DNA from: Pseudomonas sp. ADAK18
GTDB lineage: Bacteria; Pseudomonadota; Gammaproteobacteria; Pseudomonadales; Pseudomonadaceae
DNA length: 64,000 nucleotides
Direction of reading: 5' to 3'
Assembly: GCF_012935695.1 (NCBI RefSeq)
Contig: NZ_CP052859.1
Location: 4,877,001 to 4,941,000 of the forward strand
Program-made: the position numbers and the translations under genes
Notes under the pieces: generated by a model
The model's input: the letters and a program-made list of their open reading frames with translations, nothing else
Told to the model about the DNA's origin: nothing
The model's database searches: none
In this document: one piece after another, positions 16,704 through 24,510 of the stretch
Layout of the letters: every line of letters begins with the position of its first letter
Numbering within the stretch: the stretch's first letter is position 1

Positions 16704-17840
16704 TTATACGCCCGCTGATGGGACAGGAATGGCAGTGACTCGCCAGTCGTCGCCTACAGCGCGCATTTCAGTGATCTTGAGTTGGGGGGCATCCGCCAAT
16801 TTCTCGAGCGGCCAGTCCAGCAAAGGCCGGGCCGCGGAGCCGAGAAACTTGCCGGCGACGAAAATCACGTACTCGTCCACCAGGCCCTGCTGAGCGAAGG
16901 CACCGGCCAGACTTGGGCCAGCTTCCACCAGTACGTCGTTGACGCCACGGACTGCCAGGGCCACTAAAGCGGAACGCAGGTCCACCTGACCGTCAACACC
17001 CGGCACCACCAGGCACTCTGGGCCGGTGGGGTATTGGTTTTCCGGGTTCACGCAGGTGATTACCAGCGCAGGGCCAGCCTTGAAGAACGGTGCGTTCAAC
17101 GGCACTCGCAGGCGGCCGTCGATCAACACCCGCAGTGGCGGACGAGACATGGCCAACGCTGTGGTTTCGTCATCCAGGCCCAGTTCGGCGGCGCGTACGG
17201 TCAGGCGAGCACCGTCGGCCAGCACTGTGTCGGCGCCGGTCAGCACCACGCTGGCCTGGGCGCGCAGGCGTTGCACGGCAGCACGTGCCGCCGGGCCGGT
17301 GATCCATTGGCTTTCACCATTGGCCATCGCGGTGCGACCGTCCAGGCTCATGGCCAACTTGACCCGCACAAACGGCAGGCCATGCTCCATACGCTTGAGA
17401 AAGCCGGGGTTGAGTGCCCGCGCTTCGTTCTCCAGCATGCCGCTGTGGATCTCGATCCCGGCCTGGGCCAAACGCTGCATGCCACGGCCGGCGACTTCCG
17501 GGTTAGGGTCCTGCATCGCCGCCACGACCCGCGCCAAACCAGCGTTCACCAGGGCATCGGCACAGGGCGGTGTGCGGCCGTGATGGCTGCACGGTTCAAG
17601 AGTCACATAGGCTGTAGCGCCACGGGCTTTGTCGCCAGCCGCGCGCAGGGCGTGGACTTCGGCGTGGGGTTCACCGGCACGCACGTGCCAGCCTTCGCCA
17701 ACAATCTGCCCGTCACGGACAATCACGCAGCCCACCCGTGGATTGGGATGGGTGGTGTACAGGCCCTTGCGCGCCAATTCCAGGGCGCGAGCCATGTAAT
17801 GGGCGTCGAGGACCGCCTGTTCTGCCGAAGGTGGGTTCAT
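16704..17840 (-). CDS. ribD: bifunctional diaminohydroxyphosphoribosylaminopyrimidine deaminase / 5-amino-6-(5-phosphoribosylamino)uracil reductase
   Basis: 378 residues. The N-terminal cytidine-deaminase domain has the zinc site [11 protein letters not shown] and [18 protein letters not shown]. The C-terminal reductase domain begins near residue 150 ([20 protein letters not shown]) and binds NADPH. It carries out steps two and three of riboflavin synthesis. The start ATG overlaps the nrdR stop (ATGA, 17837-17840), so synthesis is coupled to NrdR. No FMN riboswitch is visible upstream of this operon. Confidence 0.97.
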   Translation of the reverse strand: MNPPSAEQAVLDAHYMARALELARKGLYTTHPNPRVGCVIVRDGQIVGEGWHVRAGEPHAEVHALRAAGDKARGATAYVTLEPCSHHGRTPPCADALVNAGLARVVAAMQDPNPEVAGRGMQRLAQAGIEIHSGMLENEARALNPGFLKRMEHGLPFVRVKLAMSLDGRTAMANGESQWITGPAARAAVQRLRAQASVVLTGADTVLADGARLTVRAAELGLDDETTALAMSRPPLRVLIDGRLRVPLNAPFFKAGPALVITCVNPENQYPTGPECLVVPGVDGQVDLRSALVALAVRGVNDVLVEAGPSLAGAFAQQGLVDEYVIFVAGKFLGSAARPLLDWPLEKLADAPQLKITEMRAVGDDWRVTAIPVPSAGV

Positions 17841-18307
17841 TCTTTGACCGGCTCACGGGCCAGGCGGTCGATCTCTTCGCGGAACTCATTGAGGTCCTGG
17901 AAGCGTCGATACACCGAGGCGAAACGGATATAGGCGACTTCGTCGAGCTTTTGCAGCTCGCCCATCACCAGTTCTCCAACCACCAGGGATTTGACTTCGC
18001 GCTCACCGGTCGCCCGCAGCTTGTGCTTGATGTGCACCAGCGCCGCTTCCAGCCGCTCGACACTCACCGGGCGTTTTTCCAAGGCGCGCTGCATTCCGGC
18101 GCGCAGTTTTTCTTCGTCGAAGGGCTGGCGACTGCCGTCAGTCTTGATCAGACGTGGCAATACCAGTTCGGCGGTTTCGAAGGTGGTGAAACGCTCACCG
18201 CAGCCAGAGGCCAGGCATTCACGCCGGCGACGCACCTGTTCGCCCTCGGCGACCAGACGCGAGTCAATGACTTTGGTGTCGTTGGCACCGCAGAAGGGAC
18301 AGTGCAT
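17837..18307 (-). CDS. nrdR: transcriptional repressor NrdR (zinc ribbon with two-residue insertion)
   Basis: 156 residues: an N-terminal zinc ribbon ([19 protein letters not shown]) and an ATP-cone ([20 protein letters not shown]). NrdR senses dATP/ATP and represses ribonucleotide reductase genes. Translation starts at the ATG at 18307, where the zinc ribbon begins; upstream codons in frame look non-coding. The oddity is the second cysteine pair: [12 protein letters not shown] gives C-x4-C, while the family as I know it has C-x2-C (REC-x-x-CGERF). Two extra residues, six bases, seem to have been inserted in frame. The rest is canonical. It heads the rib operon. Confidence 0.95.
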   Translation of the reverse strand: MHCPFCGANDTKVIDSRLVAEGEQVRRRRECLASGCGERFTTFETAELVLPRLIKTDGSRQPFDEEKLRAGMQRALEKRPVSVERLEAALVHIKHKLRATGEREVKSLVVGELVMGELQKLDEVAYIRFASVYRRFQDLNEFREEIDRLAREPVKE

Positions 18308-18447
18308 GGTGGCAGGCAACAAAAAATGGGAGGGCCATGGTAGCGCATCCCCGTGGCAAGACAAGCCATAGCCTTTACGGTATATAGGCTGACTATTATG
18401 TTTCATATTTTTTAAGCCACGGATTTTCGCCCTTTTTGGAGCCGTAC

Positions 18448-18903
18448 ATGTCGCTACGACCGCTTGTCATGCTTGCTTTGTTCAGTTTCCTGGTCGCCTG
18501 CAGCAGCCATGCCCCGAAACCGGCCGCCCCACAACCGACGCCCCAACAGGAGAAAAAAATCCCTGGTGTAGAAGAATTGGGCCCGTTGCCGGCGTACCAG
18601 CGTGAAGTCAGCGGCACCCTGAACGGCGTTCCCGCTGGCGCGGAAGTCGAACTGGCAATGATGGTCATTGACGACCGCAACCGTCCGCAACAACTGCTCG
18701 CCAGCAGTGTGTTGATCGGCAACAACAAACCCTTGGCCTTCCGCCTGCGCTTTAACCCCGAAGTCTTTCCTGCCGGTGCGCGGGTTGAATTGCGTGGTCG
18801 CGCCAGCCAGTCCGGCCAGTTGATCCTGCACCTGCCCGCCGTGCGTATCACCCAGGCAATCACCCAGAGCACCGGCCCCCTGCAATTCGTCAAAGCCCCA
18901 TGA
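18448..18903 (+). CDS. YbaY/YscW-family lipoprotein
   Basis: 151 residues. The lipoprotein signal [20 protein letters not shown] has the lipobox LVAC, so Cys19 or so is lipidated. A proline-rich linker follows ([11 protein letters not shown]). The beta-rich domain has [20 protein letters not shown] and [20 protein letters not shown], the YbaY/YscW pattern of small outer-membrane lipoproteins. The function is not established. ATG 18448 has GGAG seven bases upstream and fits the signal; an in-frame ATG four codons earlier does not. It overlaps the next gene by four bases. Confidence 0.85.
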   Translation: MSLRPLVMLALFSFLVACSSHAPKPAAPQPTPQQEKKIPGVEELGPLPAYQREVSGTLNGVPAGAEVELAMMVIDDRNRPQQLLASSVLIGNNKPLAFRLRFNPEVFPAGARVELRGRASQSGQLILHLPAVRITQAITQSTGPLQFVKAP

Positions 18904-19556
18904 CTCCACCGCTGGACCTGCAACGGGCCTTGAGTGAACTGATCGGCGACGCCCACCTGGTGCCCTGCCCGTTGCCGGGCACCGAGTTGTCGCTGTGGCT
19001 GCTGGACGCCGACAACATGGACCGGGCCTTCAGCCAGGAAGAAACCCGACGCATCCTCCATGAACCACCGTACTGGAGCTTTTGCTGGGCCAGTGGTTTG
19101 GCGCTGGCCAGGTATTTGGCGGCTAATCCCGAGTGGGTTGCGGGCAAGCGGGTGTTGGATTTTGGCGCGGGTTCCGGGGTTGCAGGGATTGCGGCGATAA
19201 AAGCCGGCGCGCTGGAGGTTGTCGCATGCGACCTGGACCCACTGGCGCTGGACGCCTGCCGGGCCAATGCGAAACTCAATGACGTGGTGCTGACTTACTC
19301 GGATGATTTTTTCGCCGAGGCGGATCGTTTTGACCTGATTCTGGTGGCCGATGTGCTGTATGACCGGGCGAACTTGCCGTTGCTGGATCAGTTTCTGACC
19401 CGAGGGCGGGAAGCATTGGTGGCGGATTCGCGCGTAAGGGATTTCCAGCACCCGGATTATCAGCGGCTGGAAATCCTGGATGCCCTGACCTTGCCGGACC
19501 TGGCCGAGCCCTGGGAGTTTCGCAAGGTCAGCCTGTACCATTCGCAGCGGCCTTGA
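18900..19556 (+). CDS. class I SAM-dependent methyltransferase (Nnt1/ETFB-KMT-like)
   Basis: 218 residues. The SAM-binding motif I is VLDFGAGSGVAGIAAIKAGA (about residues 84-103), motif II CDLDPLALDACRANAKLND, and motif IV LILVADVLYD. EPPYWSFCWASGLALARYL before motif I is shared with the lysine methyltransferase group that includes ETFB and nicotinamide methyltransferase-like proteins, so a protein substrate is plausible; that is inference. It is coupled to the YbaY-like lipoprotein by an ATGA overlap. No ribosomal L11-type N-terminal domain is present. Confidence 0.82.
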   Translation: MTPPLDLQRALSELIGDAHLVPCPLPGTELSLWLLDADNMDRAFSQEETRRILHEPPYWSFCWASGLALARYLAANPEWVAGKRVLDFGAGSGVAGIAAIKAGALEVVACDLDPLALDACRANAKLNDVVLTYSDDFFAEADRFDLILVADVLYDRANLPLLDQFLTRGREALVADSRVRDFQHPDYQRLEILDALTLPDLAEPWEFRKVSLYHSQRP

Positions 19557-19562
19557 AGCTGG

Positions 19563-19679
19563 TGTAGCCGCTGCCGAGGCACGAGGCTGCGATGCGGGCC
19601 GCAGGACCGCCCTCAGGGGTCGCTTCGTCGGAATGCCGCACCAAACCCATCGCAGCCTCGTGCCTCGGCAGCGGCTACA
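19563..19679. repeat. long palindromic intergenic element, copy B
   Basis: Inverted arms of 32 bases (19563-19594 and 19648-19679), identical to those of copy A at 7857-7959, flank a 53-base loop. The loop shares CGGGCCGCAGG at its start and AACC at its end with copy A but is longer. It starts seven bases after the methyltransferase stop, so it may define that transcript's 3' end. Confidence 0.9.
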
Positions 19680-19772
19680 GGGTTAAAGAGATATGTCGCG
19701 CCCCTGCCCGCTTTCAGCCAACCCCGCTAGCCCTTATAGTTGCCCCATCCCACGCTTTGTTCGAGATACCCC

Positions 19773-20645
19773 ATGAGTGAGCCCACGCCGTACATCTTCG
19801 ACGCCACCACCGCCACCTTCGACCAGGCGGTGATCCAGAACTCTTTCGAAAAACCCGTGCTGGTGGATTTCTGGGCCGAGTGGTGCGCGCCGTGCAAGGC
19901 GTTGATGCCGATGCTGGCGCAGATTGCCGAGAGTTATCAGGGCGAGTTGCTGCTGGCCAAGGTCGATTGCGATGCCGAGCCGGACGTGGTTACGCGCTTT
20001 GGCATTCGCAGCCTGCCGACGGTGGTGCTGTTCAAGGACGGCCAGCCGGTAGATGGCTTTGCCGGTGCGCAGCCGGAGTCCGCCGTGCGGGCGATGCTGG
20101 AGCCGCATGTGCAAATGCCGCCGCCGGCCGCTGCTGACCCGCTGGAGCAAGCCCAGGCGTTGTTTGCCGACGGTCGCATCAGCGATGCCGAAGCCGTGCT
20201 GGTGGCCTTGCTGGGCGAAGACAACACCAACGCCGCCGCGCTGATTCTCTATGCACGCTGCCTGGCCGAACGCAGTGAGTTGGATGAAGCGCAAACCGTG
20301 CTCGACGCGGTCAAAAGCGACGATCACAAAGCCGCGCTGGCCGGCGCCAAGGCGCAGATCACCTTCTTGCGCCAGGCCACTGACCTGCCGGATGCCGCCG
20401 AGCTGAAAAGCCGTCTGGCGCAAAACCCGCAGGATGACGAGGCGGTGTATCAACTGGCCGTGCAACAACTGGCACGCCAGCAATACGAAGCTGCGCTGGA
20501 TGGCCTGCTCAAACTGTTCATCCGCAACCGCAGCTACAGCGAGGGCTTGCCCCACAAGACGCTACTGCAGGTGTTCGATCTGCTGGGCAATGACCACCCG
20601 CTGGTCACCGTGTATCGCCGCAAACTGTTCGCCGCGTTGTATTGA
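19773..20645 (+). CDS. thioredoxin-TPR co-chaperone (CnoX/YbbN-like)
   Basis: 290 residues. The N-terminal thioredoxin fold has the active site WCAPCKALMP (C38, C41), with cis-Pro in IRSLPTVVLFKDGQ. From about residue 120, helical TPR-like repeats run to the end (ADGRISDAEAVLVALLGEDN and later DDEAVYQLAVQQLARQQYEA). E. coli CnoX lacks the CxxC pair, whereas this protein keeps it, so it may have reductase as well as holdase activity. ATG 19773 begins the thioredoxin fold. It converges on the next gene with only three bases between stops. Confidence 0.9.
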   Translation: MSEPTPYIFDATTATFDQAVIQNSFEKPVLVDFWAEWCAPCKALMPMLAQIAESYQGELLLAKVDCDAEPDVVTRFGIRSLPTVVLFKDGQPVDGFAGAQPESAVRAMLEPHVQMPPPAAADPLEQAQALFADGRISDAEAVLVALLGEDNTNAAALILYARCLAERSELDEAQTVLDAVKSDDHKAALAGAKAQITFLRQATDLPDAAELKSRLAQNPQDDEAVYQLAVQQLARQQYEAALDGLLKLFIRNRSYSEGLPHKTLLQVFDLLGNDHPLVTVYRRKLFAALY

Positions 20646-20648
20646 TCG

Positions 20649-20996
20649 TTATTCGATCCAACTGTACAGCGGCGTATCCCCGCCGCTGGCCACCTTGACC
20701 TTGGCGCTATGGCGCAAGCGCACCAGCAAGCGCTTGCCCGCCGAGGCGCTGCCGGCCAGCCCTTCAAGTTGATCCAGCAACTCCAAACCGCTGAGTTGCC
20801 CGGCCTTGCGCAACAGGTCCTGGGCGGCCTGCCACAGGCTCTCGTCCAGATTACCCGGAGCCGGCGCAACCACTGGCTCGGCATTCGGCACTTTGCTGGC
20901 CTGCAACTGCGCGCCCAATCGGGCCCAATCGCCGTCATCCAGCTCCAGGGTCAAATCCACTGGCAAGTCGCCGATGGTTCCACGAATTCTCAACAT
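20649..20996 (-). CDS. conserved hypothetical protein
   Basis: 115 residues starting MLRIRGTIGDLPVDLTLELD. A small N-terminal beta region is followed by a variable alanine/proline linker (VVAPAPGNLDES), a helical part QAAQDLLRKAGQLSGLELLD, and a basic C-terminal strand RLLVRLRHSAKVKVASGGDT. I do not recognise a family. ATG 20996 has GGGAGAG close upstream. A homologue sits beside the thioredoxin gene and the zinc cluster in P. aeruginosa as far as I recall. It is divergent from the Zur-controlled operon, whose operator lies 87 bases upstream of its start, so co-regulation is possible. Confidence 0.7.
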   Translation of the reverse strand: MLRIRGTIGDLPVDLTLELDDGDWARLGAQLQASKVPNAEPVVAPAPGNLDESLWQAAQDLLRKAGQLSGLELLDQLEGLAGSASAGKRLLVRLRHSAKVKVASGGDTPLYSWIE

Positions 20997-21082
20997 CGCG
21001 CGCTCTCCCGTACTTTTTCTGACAAGCATGCTCCCACGCGTCTTGCGCTACGCCAAGCGGGCGGTCAAACTCGCAGCTATAT

Positions 21083-21102
21083 TGTTATAAGATCACATAA
21101 CA
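21083..21102. promoter_or_regulatory. candidate Zur operator
   Basis: TGTTATAAGATCACATAACA is an inverted repeat (TGTTAT/ATAACA). Its first fifteen bases differ at one position from the E. coli znu Zur box core TGTTATAATATCACA. It lies 30 bases before the start of the His-rich DUF2796 gene and overlaps a possible -10 (TATAAG). Zur with zinc would repress; starvation would release it. Confidence 0.75.
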
Positions 21103-21132
21103 AAATATTCATCTTCGCCCGGGAGTTTCACC

Positions 21133-21738
21133 ATGCGCCGTTTGTTGCTCGCTTTGCCGTTCGCCCTGTTGCCACTGGCCATCGCCCAGGCCGCTGACGA
21201 GCATGATCATGAACACGCCAGCCTCGGCGCCCACGAACACGGCGTCGGTCGCCTCAATGCGGTGCTCGACGGTCAGGCCCTGGAGCTGGAACTGGACAGC
21301 CCGGCGATGAACCTGGTGGGTTTCGAACACCTCGCCACCACCGCTGCCGATAAGGCCAAAGTCGCCGCCGCGCGCAAACAACTGGAAAAACCGCTGGCCC
21401 TGTTCAATCTGCCAAAAGCTGCCGGCTGCGTAATCAGCACCCAGGAACTGAACAGCCCGTTGTTCGGTGACAAGCCTGAGGCCGATCATGACGACGACGA
21501 TGCCGACCACGCCACCGATGGCAAAGGCGCCGCCGCCCACGAGCATCATCACGACCACAGCGAAATCCACGCCCACTACCAATTCACCTGCGCCACGCCA
21601 ACCGCGCTGAGCAACCTCGACCTGACCCACGTGTTCAAGACGTTCCCCGCCACTCAGAAAATTCAGGTACAACTCATTGGCCCAAGCGGCCAGCAGGGTG
21701 TCGAAGCGACGGCTGCAGCCGCCACCCTCAAGTTCTGA
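21133..21738 (+). CDS. His-rich periplasmic zinc-binding protein, DUF2796 (ZrgA-like)
   Basis: 201 residues with a signal peptide (RRLLLALPFALLPLAIAQA). Two histidine-rich tracts follow: DEHDHEHASLGAHEHG just after the cleavage site, and an acidic-histidine loop with DHDDDDADHA and HEHHHDHSEIHAH near residues 118-155. Such tracts bind zinc in the periplasm. The DUF2796 family includes ZrgA, which is linked to zinc acquisition in Vibrio, and the PAO1 gene PA4063 of the Zur regulon. It heads a cluster with an ABC ATPase, a permease and a DUF3299 protein. GGGAG precedes the ATG, and a Zur-type operator lies just upstream. Confidence 0.87.
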   Translation: MRRLLLALPFALLPLAIAQAADEHDHEHASLGAHEHGVGRLNAVLDGQALELELDSPAMNLVGFEHLATTAADKAKVAAARKQLEKPLALFNLPKAAGCVISTQELNSPLFGDKPEADHDDDDADHATDGKGAAAHEHHHDHSEIHAHYQFTCATPTALSNLDLTHVFKTFPATQKIQVQLIGPSGQQGVEATAAAATLKF

Positions 21739-21753
21739 GTTCATGACTCGGTC

Positions 21754-21859
21754 AATGTGGGAGCTGGTTTGTCGAATCGTCGCACCGCTGCGATGCAAGC
21801 GCCTCGGTACTTCAGAAACACCGCAGCGATGCCATCGCAGGCAAGCCAGCTCCCACATT
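21754..21859. repeat. REPIN between the DUF2796 gene and the ABC ATPase
   Basis: The left REP AATGTGGGAGCTGGTTTGTC (from 21754) faces the right REP, which begins CATCGCAGGCAAGCCAGCTC (21833-21859). The intervening 57 bases hold a smaller inverted pair (CCGCTGCG/CCGCAGCG). It sits inside the presumed zinc operon and may attenuate read-through from the first gene. Confidence 0.85.
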
Positions 21860-21903
21860 TGAACAGTGTCATCCTCCAAATCGAGCCAGACCACTGATTC
21901 CCT

Positions 21904-22614
21904 ATGACCCAAGCACTTATCGAGCTGTCCGACCTGGGCTTCAACTGGCCCGGTCACCCTCAACTGCTGGATATCCCGGCGTTTCGCCTTGAGCCAGGGG
22001 AAACCCTGTTCCTCAAAGGCCCCAGTGGCAGTGGCAAGACCACGCTGCTGGGCCTGCTGGGCGGTGTGCAGAAACCCAGTCGCGGCAGTATTCGCCTGCT
22101 GGGCCAGGAGCTGACCGAACTCTCGGCCGGTGCCCGTGACCGTTTTCGCGTCGACCACACCGGCTACATCTTCCAGCAGTTCAACCTGCTGCCGTTCCTC
22201 TCGGTGCGCGAGAACGTCGAACTGCCCTGCCACTTCTCCAAGCTGCGGGCGCAACGGGCGATCCAGCGTCACGGCAGCGTCGACCAGGCCGCCGCAACCT
22301 TGCTTGCCCACTTGGGCCTGAAGGACCAGAACCTGTTGGAGCGCCGCGCCGACGCCCTGTCCATCGGCCAGCAACAACGCGTAGCCGCCGCCCGCGCGCT
22401 GATCGGCCAGCCGGAACTGGTGATCGCCGACGAACCCACTTCAGCGCTGGACTACGATGCTCGGGAAGCCTTTCTTCAGTTGCTGTTCGCCGAATGCCGC
22501 GAAGCCGGCGCCAGCCTGTTATTTGTCAGCCATGACCAGAGCCTGGCACCGCTGTTCGACCGCAACCTGTCGCTGGCCGAACTCAATCGCGCCGCCACGC
22601 CCGTAGAGGTTTGA
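21904..22614 (+). CDS. ABC transporter ATP-binding protein (LolD/MacB-like)
   Basis: 236 residues. Walker A is GPSGSGKTTLLGLLGG (about 38-53), the Q-loop is YIFQQFNLLPFLSVRENVEL, and Walker B is LVIADEPTSALDYDAREAF with the following H-loop FVSHDQS. The signature reads LSIGQQQRVA instead of LSGGQ, a substitution at the second position after Ser. The fold places it with LolD/MacB-type ATPases that drive FtsX-like permeases. With the permease at 22616 it should form the pump of the zinc-responsive cluster. It is separated from the DUF2796 gene by a REPIN. Confidence 0.9.
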   Translation: MTQALIELSDLGFNWPGHPQLLDIPAFRLEPGETLFLKGPSGSGKTTLLGLLGGVQKPSRGSIRLLGQELTELSAGARDRFRVDHTGYIFQQFNLLPFLSVRENVELPCHFSKLRAQRAIQRHGSVDQAAATLLAHLGLKDQNLLERRADALSIGQQQRVAAARALIGQPELVIADEPTSALDYDAREAFLQLLFAECREAGASLLFVSHDQSLAPLFDRNLSLAELNRAATPVEV

Positions 22615-22615
22615 G

Positions 22616-23881
22616 ATGTATTTGTTTCGTCTAGCCATGGCCAGCCTGGCTAACCGCCGCTTTACCGCGATCCTCACCGCCTTCGCCATCGCCCTTTCGG
22701 TGTGCCTGCTGCTGGCGGTGGAACGGGTGCGCACTGAAGCCCGCGCCAGTTTCGCCAGCACCATCAGCGGCACCGACCTGATCGTTGGCGCGCGCTCCGG
22801 TTCGGTCAATCTGCTGCTGTATTCGGTGTTCCGCATCGGCAACGCCACCAACAATATTCGTTGGGACAGCTACGAGCACTTCGCCGCCAACCCTCAAGTG
22901 AAATGGGCAATCCCGATTTCCCTCGGCGACTCCCATCGCGGCTACCGCGTGATGGGCACCAACGAATCCTACTTCGAGCACTACCAATACGGCCGCAGGC
23001 AGAACCTGGAACTGGCCAGTGGTCGCGCCTTCGCCACCGACCCTTTCGAGGTGGTGCTCGGCGCCGAAGTGGCTGATGCGCTGCACTACAAACTCGGCGA
23101 CAAGCTGGTGCTGGCCCACGGCGTGGCGGTGGTCAGCCTGGTCAAACACGATGACAAGCCATTCACCGTGGTCGGCATCCTCAAGCGCACCGGCACACCG
23201 GTGGACCGCACGCTGCACATCAGCCTCGGCGGTATGGAAGCGATCCACATTGATTGGCACAACGGCGTGCCGGCGCAAGGCAAAGGCCGGATCAGCGCCG
23301 ATCAGGCGCGCAACATGGACCTCACGCCGCAAGCCATCACCGCGTTCATGCTCGGCCTGAACAACAAGATCTCGACCTTTGCCCTGCAACGGGAGATCAA
23401 TGAATTCCGTGGCGAGCCAATGCTGGCGATTCTGCCGGGCGTGGCCTTGCAGGAGCTGTGGAGCATGATGGGCACCGCCGAAAAGGCGCTGTTTGTGATC
23501 TCGTTGTTTGTGGTGCTGACCGGGTTGATTGGCATGCTCACGGCGATTCTCACCAGCCTCAACGAGCGTCGTCGGGAAATGGCAATCCTTCGTTCGGTGG
23601 GCGCACGGCCTTGGCATATCGCGACCCTGCTGATTTTTGAAGCCTTCGCCCTGGCATTCTCCGGCGTCGTCGCGGGCGTTGGGCTGCTGTACGTGTGCAT
23701 CGCCGCCTCGCGGGGCTATCTGCAGGCTAACTATGGGCTGGACTTACCGTTGTCCTGGCCGAGCGAATATGAGTGGACGCTGCTGGCCGGTATCCTTGTT
23801 GCCGCCCTGTTGATGGGCAGCGTGCCGGCCTGGCGCGCCTACCGACAATCACTGGCCGACGGCCTGTCCATACGTTTATGA
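22616..23881 (+). CDS. FtsX/MacB-type ABC permease
   Basis: 421 residues. One N-terminal membrane segment (AILTAFAIALSVCLLLAVER) is followed by a large periplasmic domain (about 45-275), then three C-terminal segments: ALFVISLFVVLTGLIGMLTA, LLIFEAFALAFSGVVAGVGL and LLAGILVAALLMGSVPAWRA. The NERRREMAILRSVGARPWHI loop is the FtsX-family coupling motif. This topology belongs to type VII mechanotransmission or lipoprotein-extraction systems (LolCE, MacB), not to classical importers. It starts one base after the ATPase stop. In PAO1 the homologue (PA4065) is in the Zur regulon as I recall. Confidence 0.9.
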   Translation: MYLFRLAMASLANRRFTAILTAFAIALSVCLLLAVERVRTEARASFASTISGTDLIVGARSGSVNLLLYSVFRIGNATNNIRWDSYEHFAANPQVKWAIPISLGDSHRGYRVMGTNESYFEHYQYGRRQNLELASGRAFATDPFEVVLGAEVADALHYKLGDKLVLAHGVAVVSLVKHDDKPFTVVGILKRTGTPVDRTLHISLGGMEAIHIDWHNGVPAQGKGRISADQARNMDLTPQAITAFMLGLNNKISTFALQREINEFRGEPMLAILPGVALQELWSMMGTAEKALFVISLFVVLTGLIGMLTAILTSLNERRREMAILRSVGARPWHIATLLIFEAFALAFSGVVAGVGLLYVCIAASRGYLQANYGLDLPLSWPSEYEWTLLAGILVAALLMGSVPAWRAYRQSLADGLSIRL

Positions 23882-23892
23882 GGAAGGTTTTA

Positions 23893-24414
23893 ATGCGTCG
23901 TGCCCTGCTTGCGCTGTTATTGCTCCTGGCCTTGCCCGCTTGGGCGGCCGAGCAGCCCAAGGACCTGTCGTGGCAGGAGATGATTCCGCCGGATGCACCG
24001 CCGGAAATCCCCAATATGAAACCGCTGCATAACTTGTCGGGCATGGCCGATGCACTGTCCGTCGAGGCCGCACCGGCGGCCAAGCAGGACCTGCCCAATG
24101 CACCGGTGGTGCAGAGCCTGAACGGCAAGCATATTCGCCTGCCGGGCTATATCGTGCCGCTGGAAGTCAGCGAAGAAGGCCGCACCACGGAGTTTCTGCT
24201 GGTGCCGTATTTCGGCGCCTGCATCCACGTGCCGCCACCGCCGTCGAACCAGATCGTGCATGTCAAAAGCGAAGTGGGCGTGAAGCTCGACGAGCTCTAT
24301 CAGCCGTACTGGATCGAAGGCCAGATGCAGGTCAAACCGTCCAGCAGTGAGCTGGCGGATGCCGGGTATCAGATGGATGCCGAGAAGATTTATGTGTACG
24401 AGCTGCAGGAATAA
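23893..24414 (+). CDS. DUF3299 periplasmic protein of the zinc cluster
   Basis: 173 residues with a signal peptide (RRALLALLLLLALPAWA). The DUF3299 core is GKHIRLPGYIVPLEVSEEGR and FLLVPYFGACIHVPPPPSNQ, with a conserved CIHVPPPPSNQ loop that resembles a metal-ligand or redox site. The function is not established. ATG 23893 is preferred because AGGAAGG lies five bases upstream; an ATG at 23878 that overlaps the permease stop (ATGA) is an alternative adding five residues. It is the last gene of the cluster, and the permease stop is within 15 bases. Confidence 0.85.
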   Translation: MRRALLALLLLLALPAWAAEQPKDLSWQEMIPPDAPPEIPNMKPLHNLSGMADALSVEAAPAAKQDLPNAPVVQSLNGKHIRLPGYIVPLEVSEEGRTTEFLLVPYFGACIHVPPPPSNQIVHVKSEVGVKLDELYQPYWIEGQMQVKPSSSELADAGYQMDAEKIYVYELQE

Positions 24415-24432
24415 CGCGTGATCACCGTTTCA

Positions 24433-24446
24433 TTGAGCTGAGTCAA
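24433..24446. promoter_or_regulatory. candidate Anr/FNR box upstream of ompW
   Basis: TTGAGCTGAGTCAA keeps both TTGA and TCAA halves of the Anr/FNR consensus TTGAT-N4-ATCAA with correct spacing; the inner T and A are both G. It lies 64 bases before the ompW start. OprG of P. aeruginosa is Anr-activated as I recall. Confidence 0.5.
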
Positions 24447-24474
24447 AGGCTCGAACGGAACGATCTTTACCATT

Positions 24475-24498
24475 GGACGTATCCCTTTTAATACGTCC
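24475..24498 (+). promoter_or_regulatory. hairpin in the ompW 5' leader
   Basis: GGACGTAT (24475-24482) and ATACGTCC (24491-24498) pair perfectly over eight bases around an eight-base loop. The ribosome-binding site TTTGGAG follows directly and the ATG is at 24511, so the stem may protect the mRNA end or affect ribosome access. Confidence 0.65.
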
Positions 24499-24510
24499 TT
24501 TGGAGCTCCC

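Noticed and set aside
16669..18447. FMN riboswitch in the rib operon
   Set aside because: The gaps in front of nrdR, ribD and ribE (35-140 bases) do not contain the conserved RFN-element segments I would expect.
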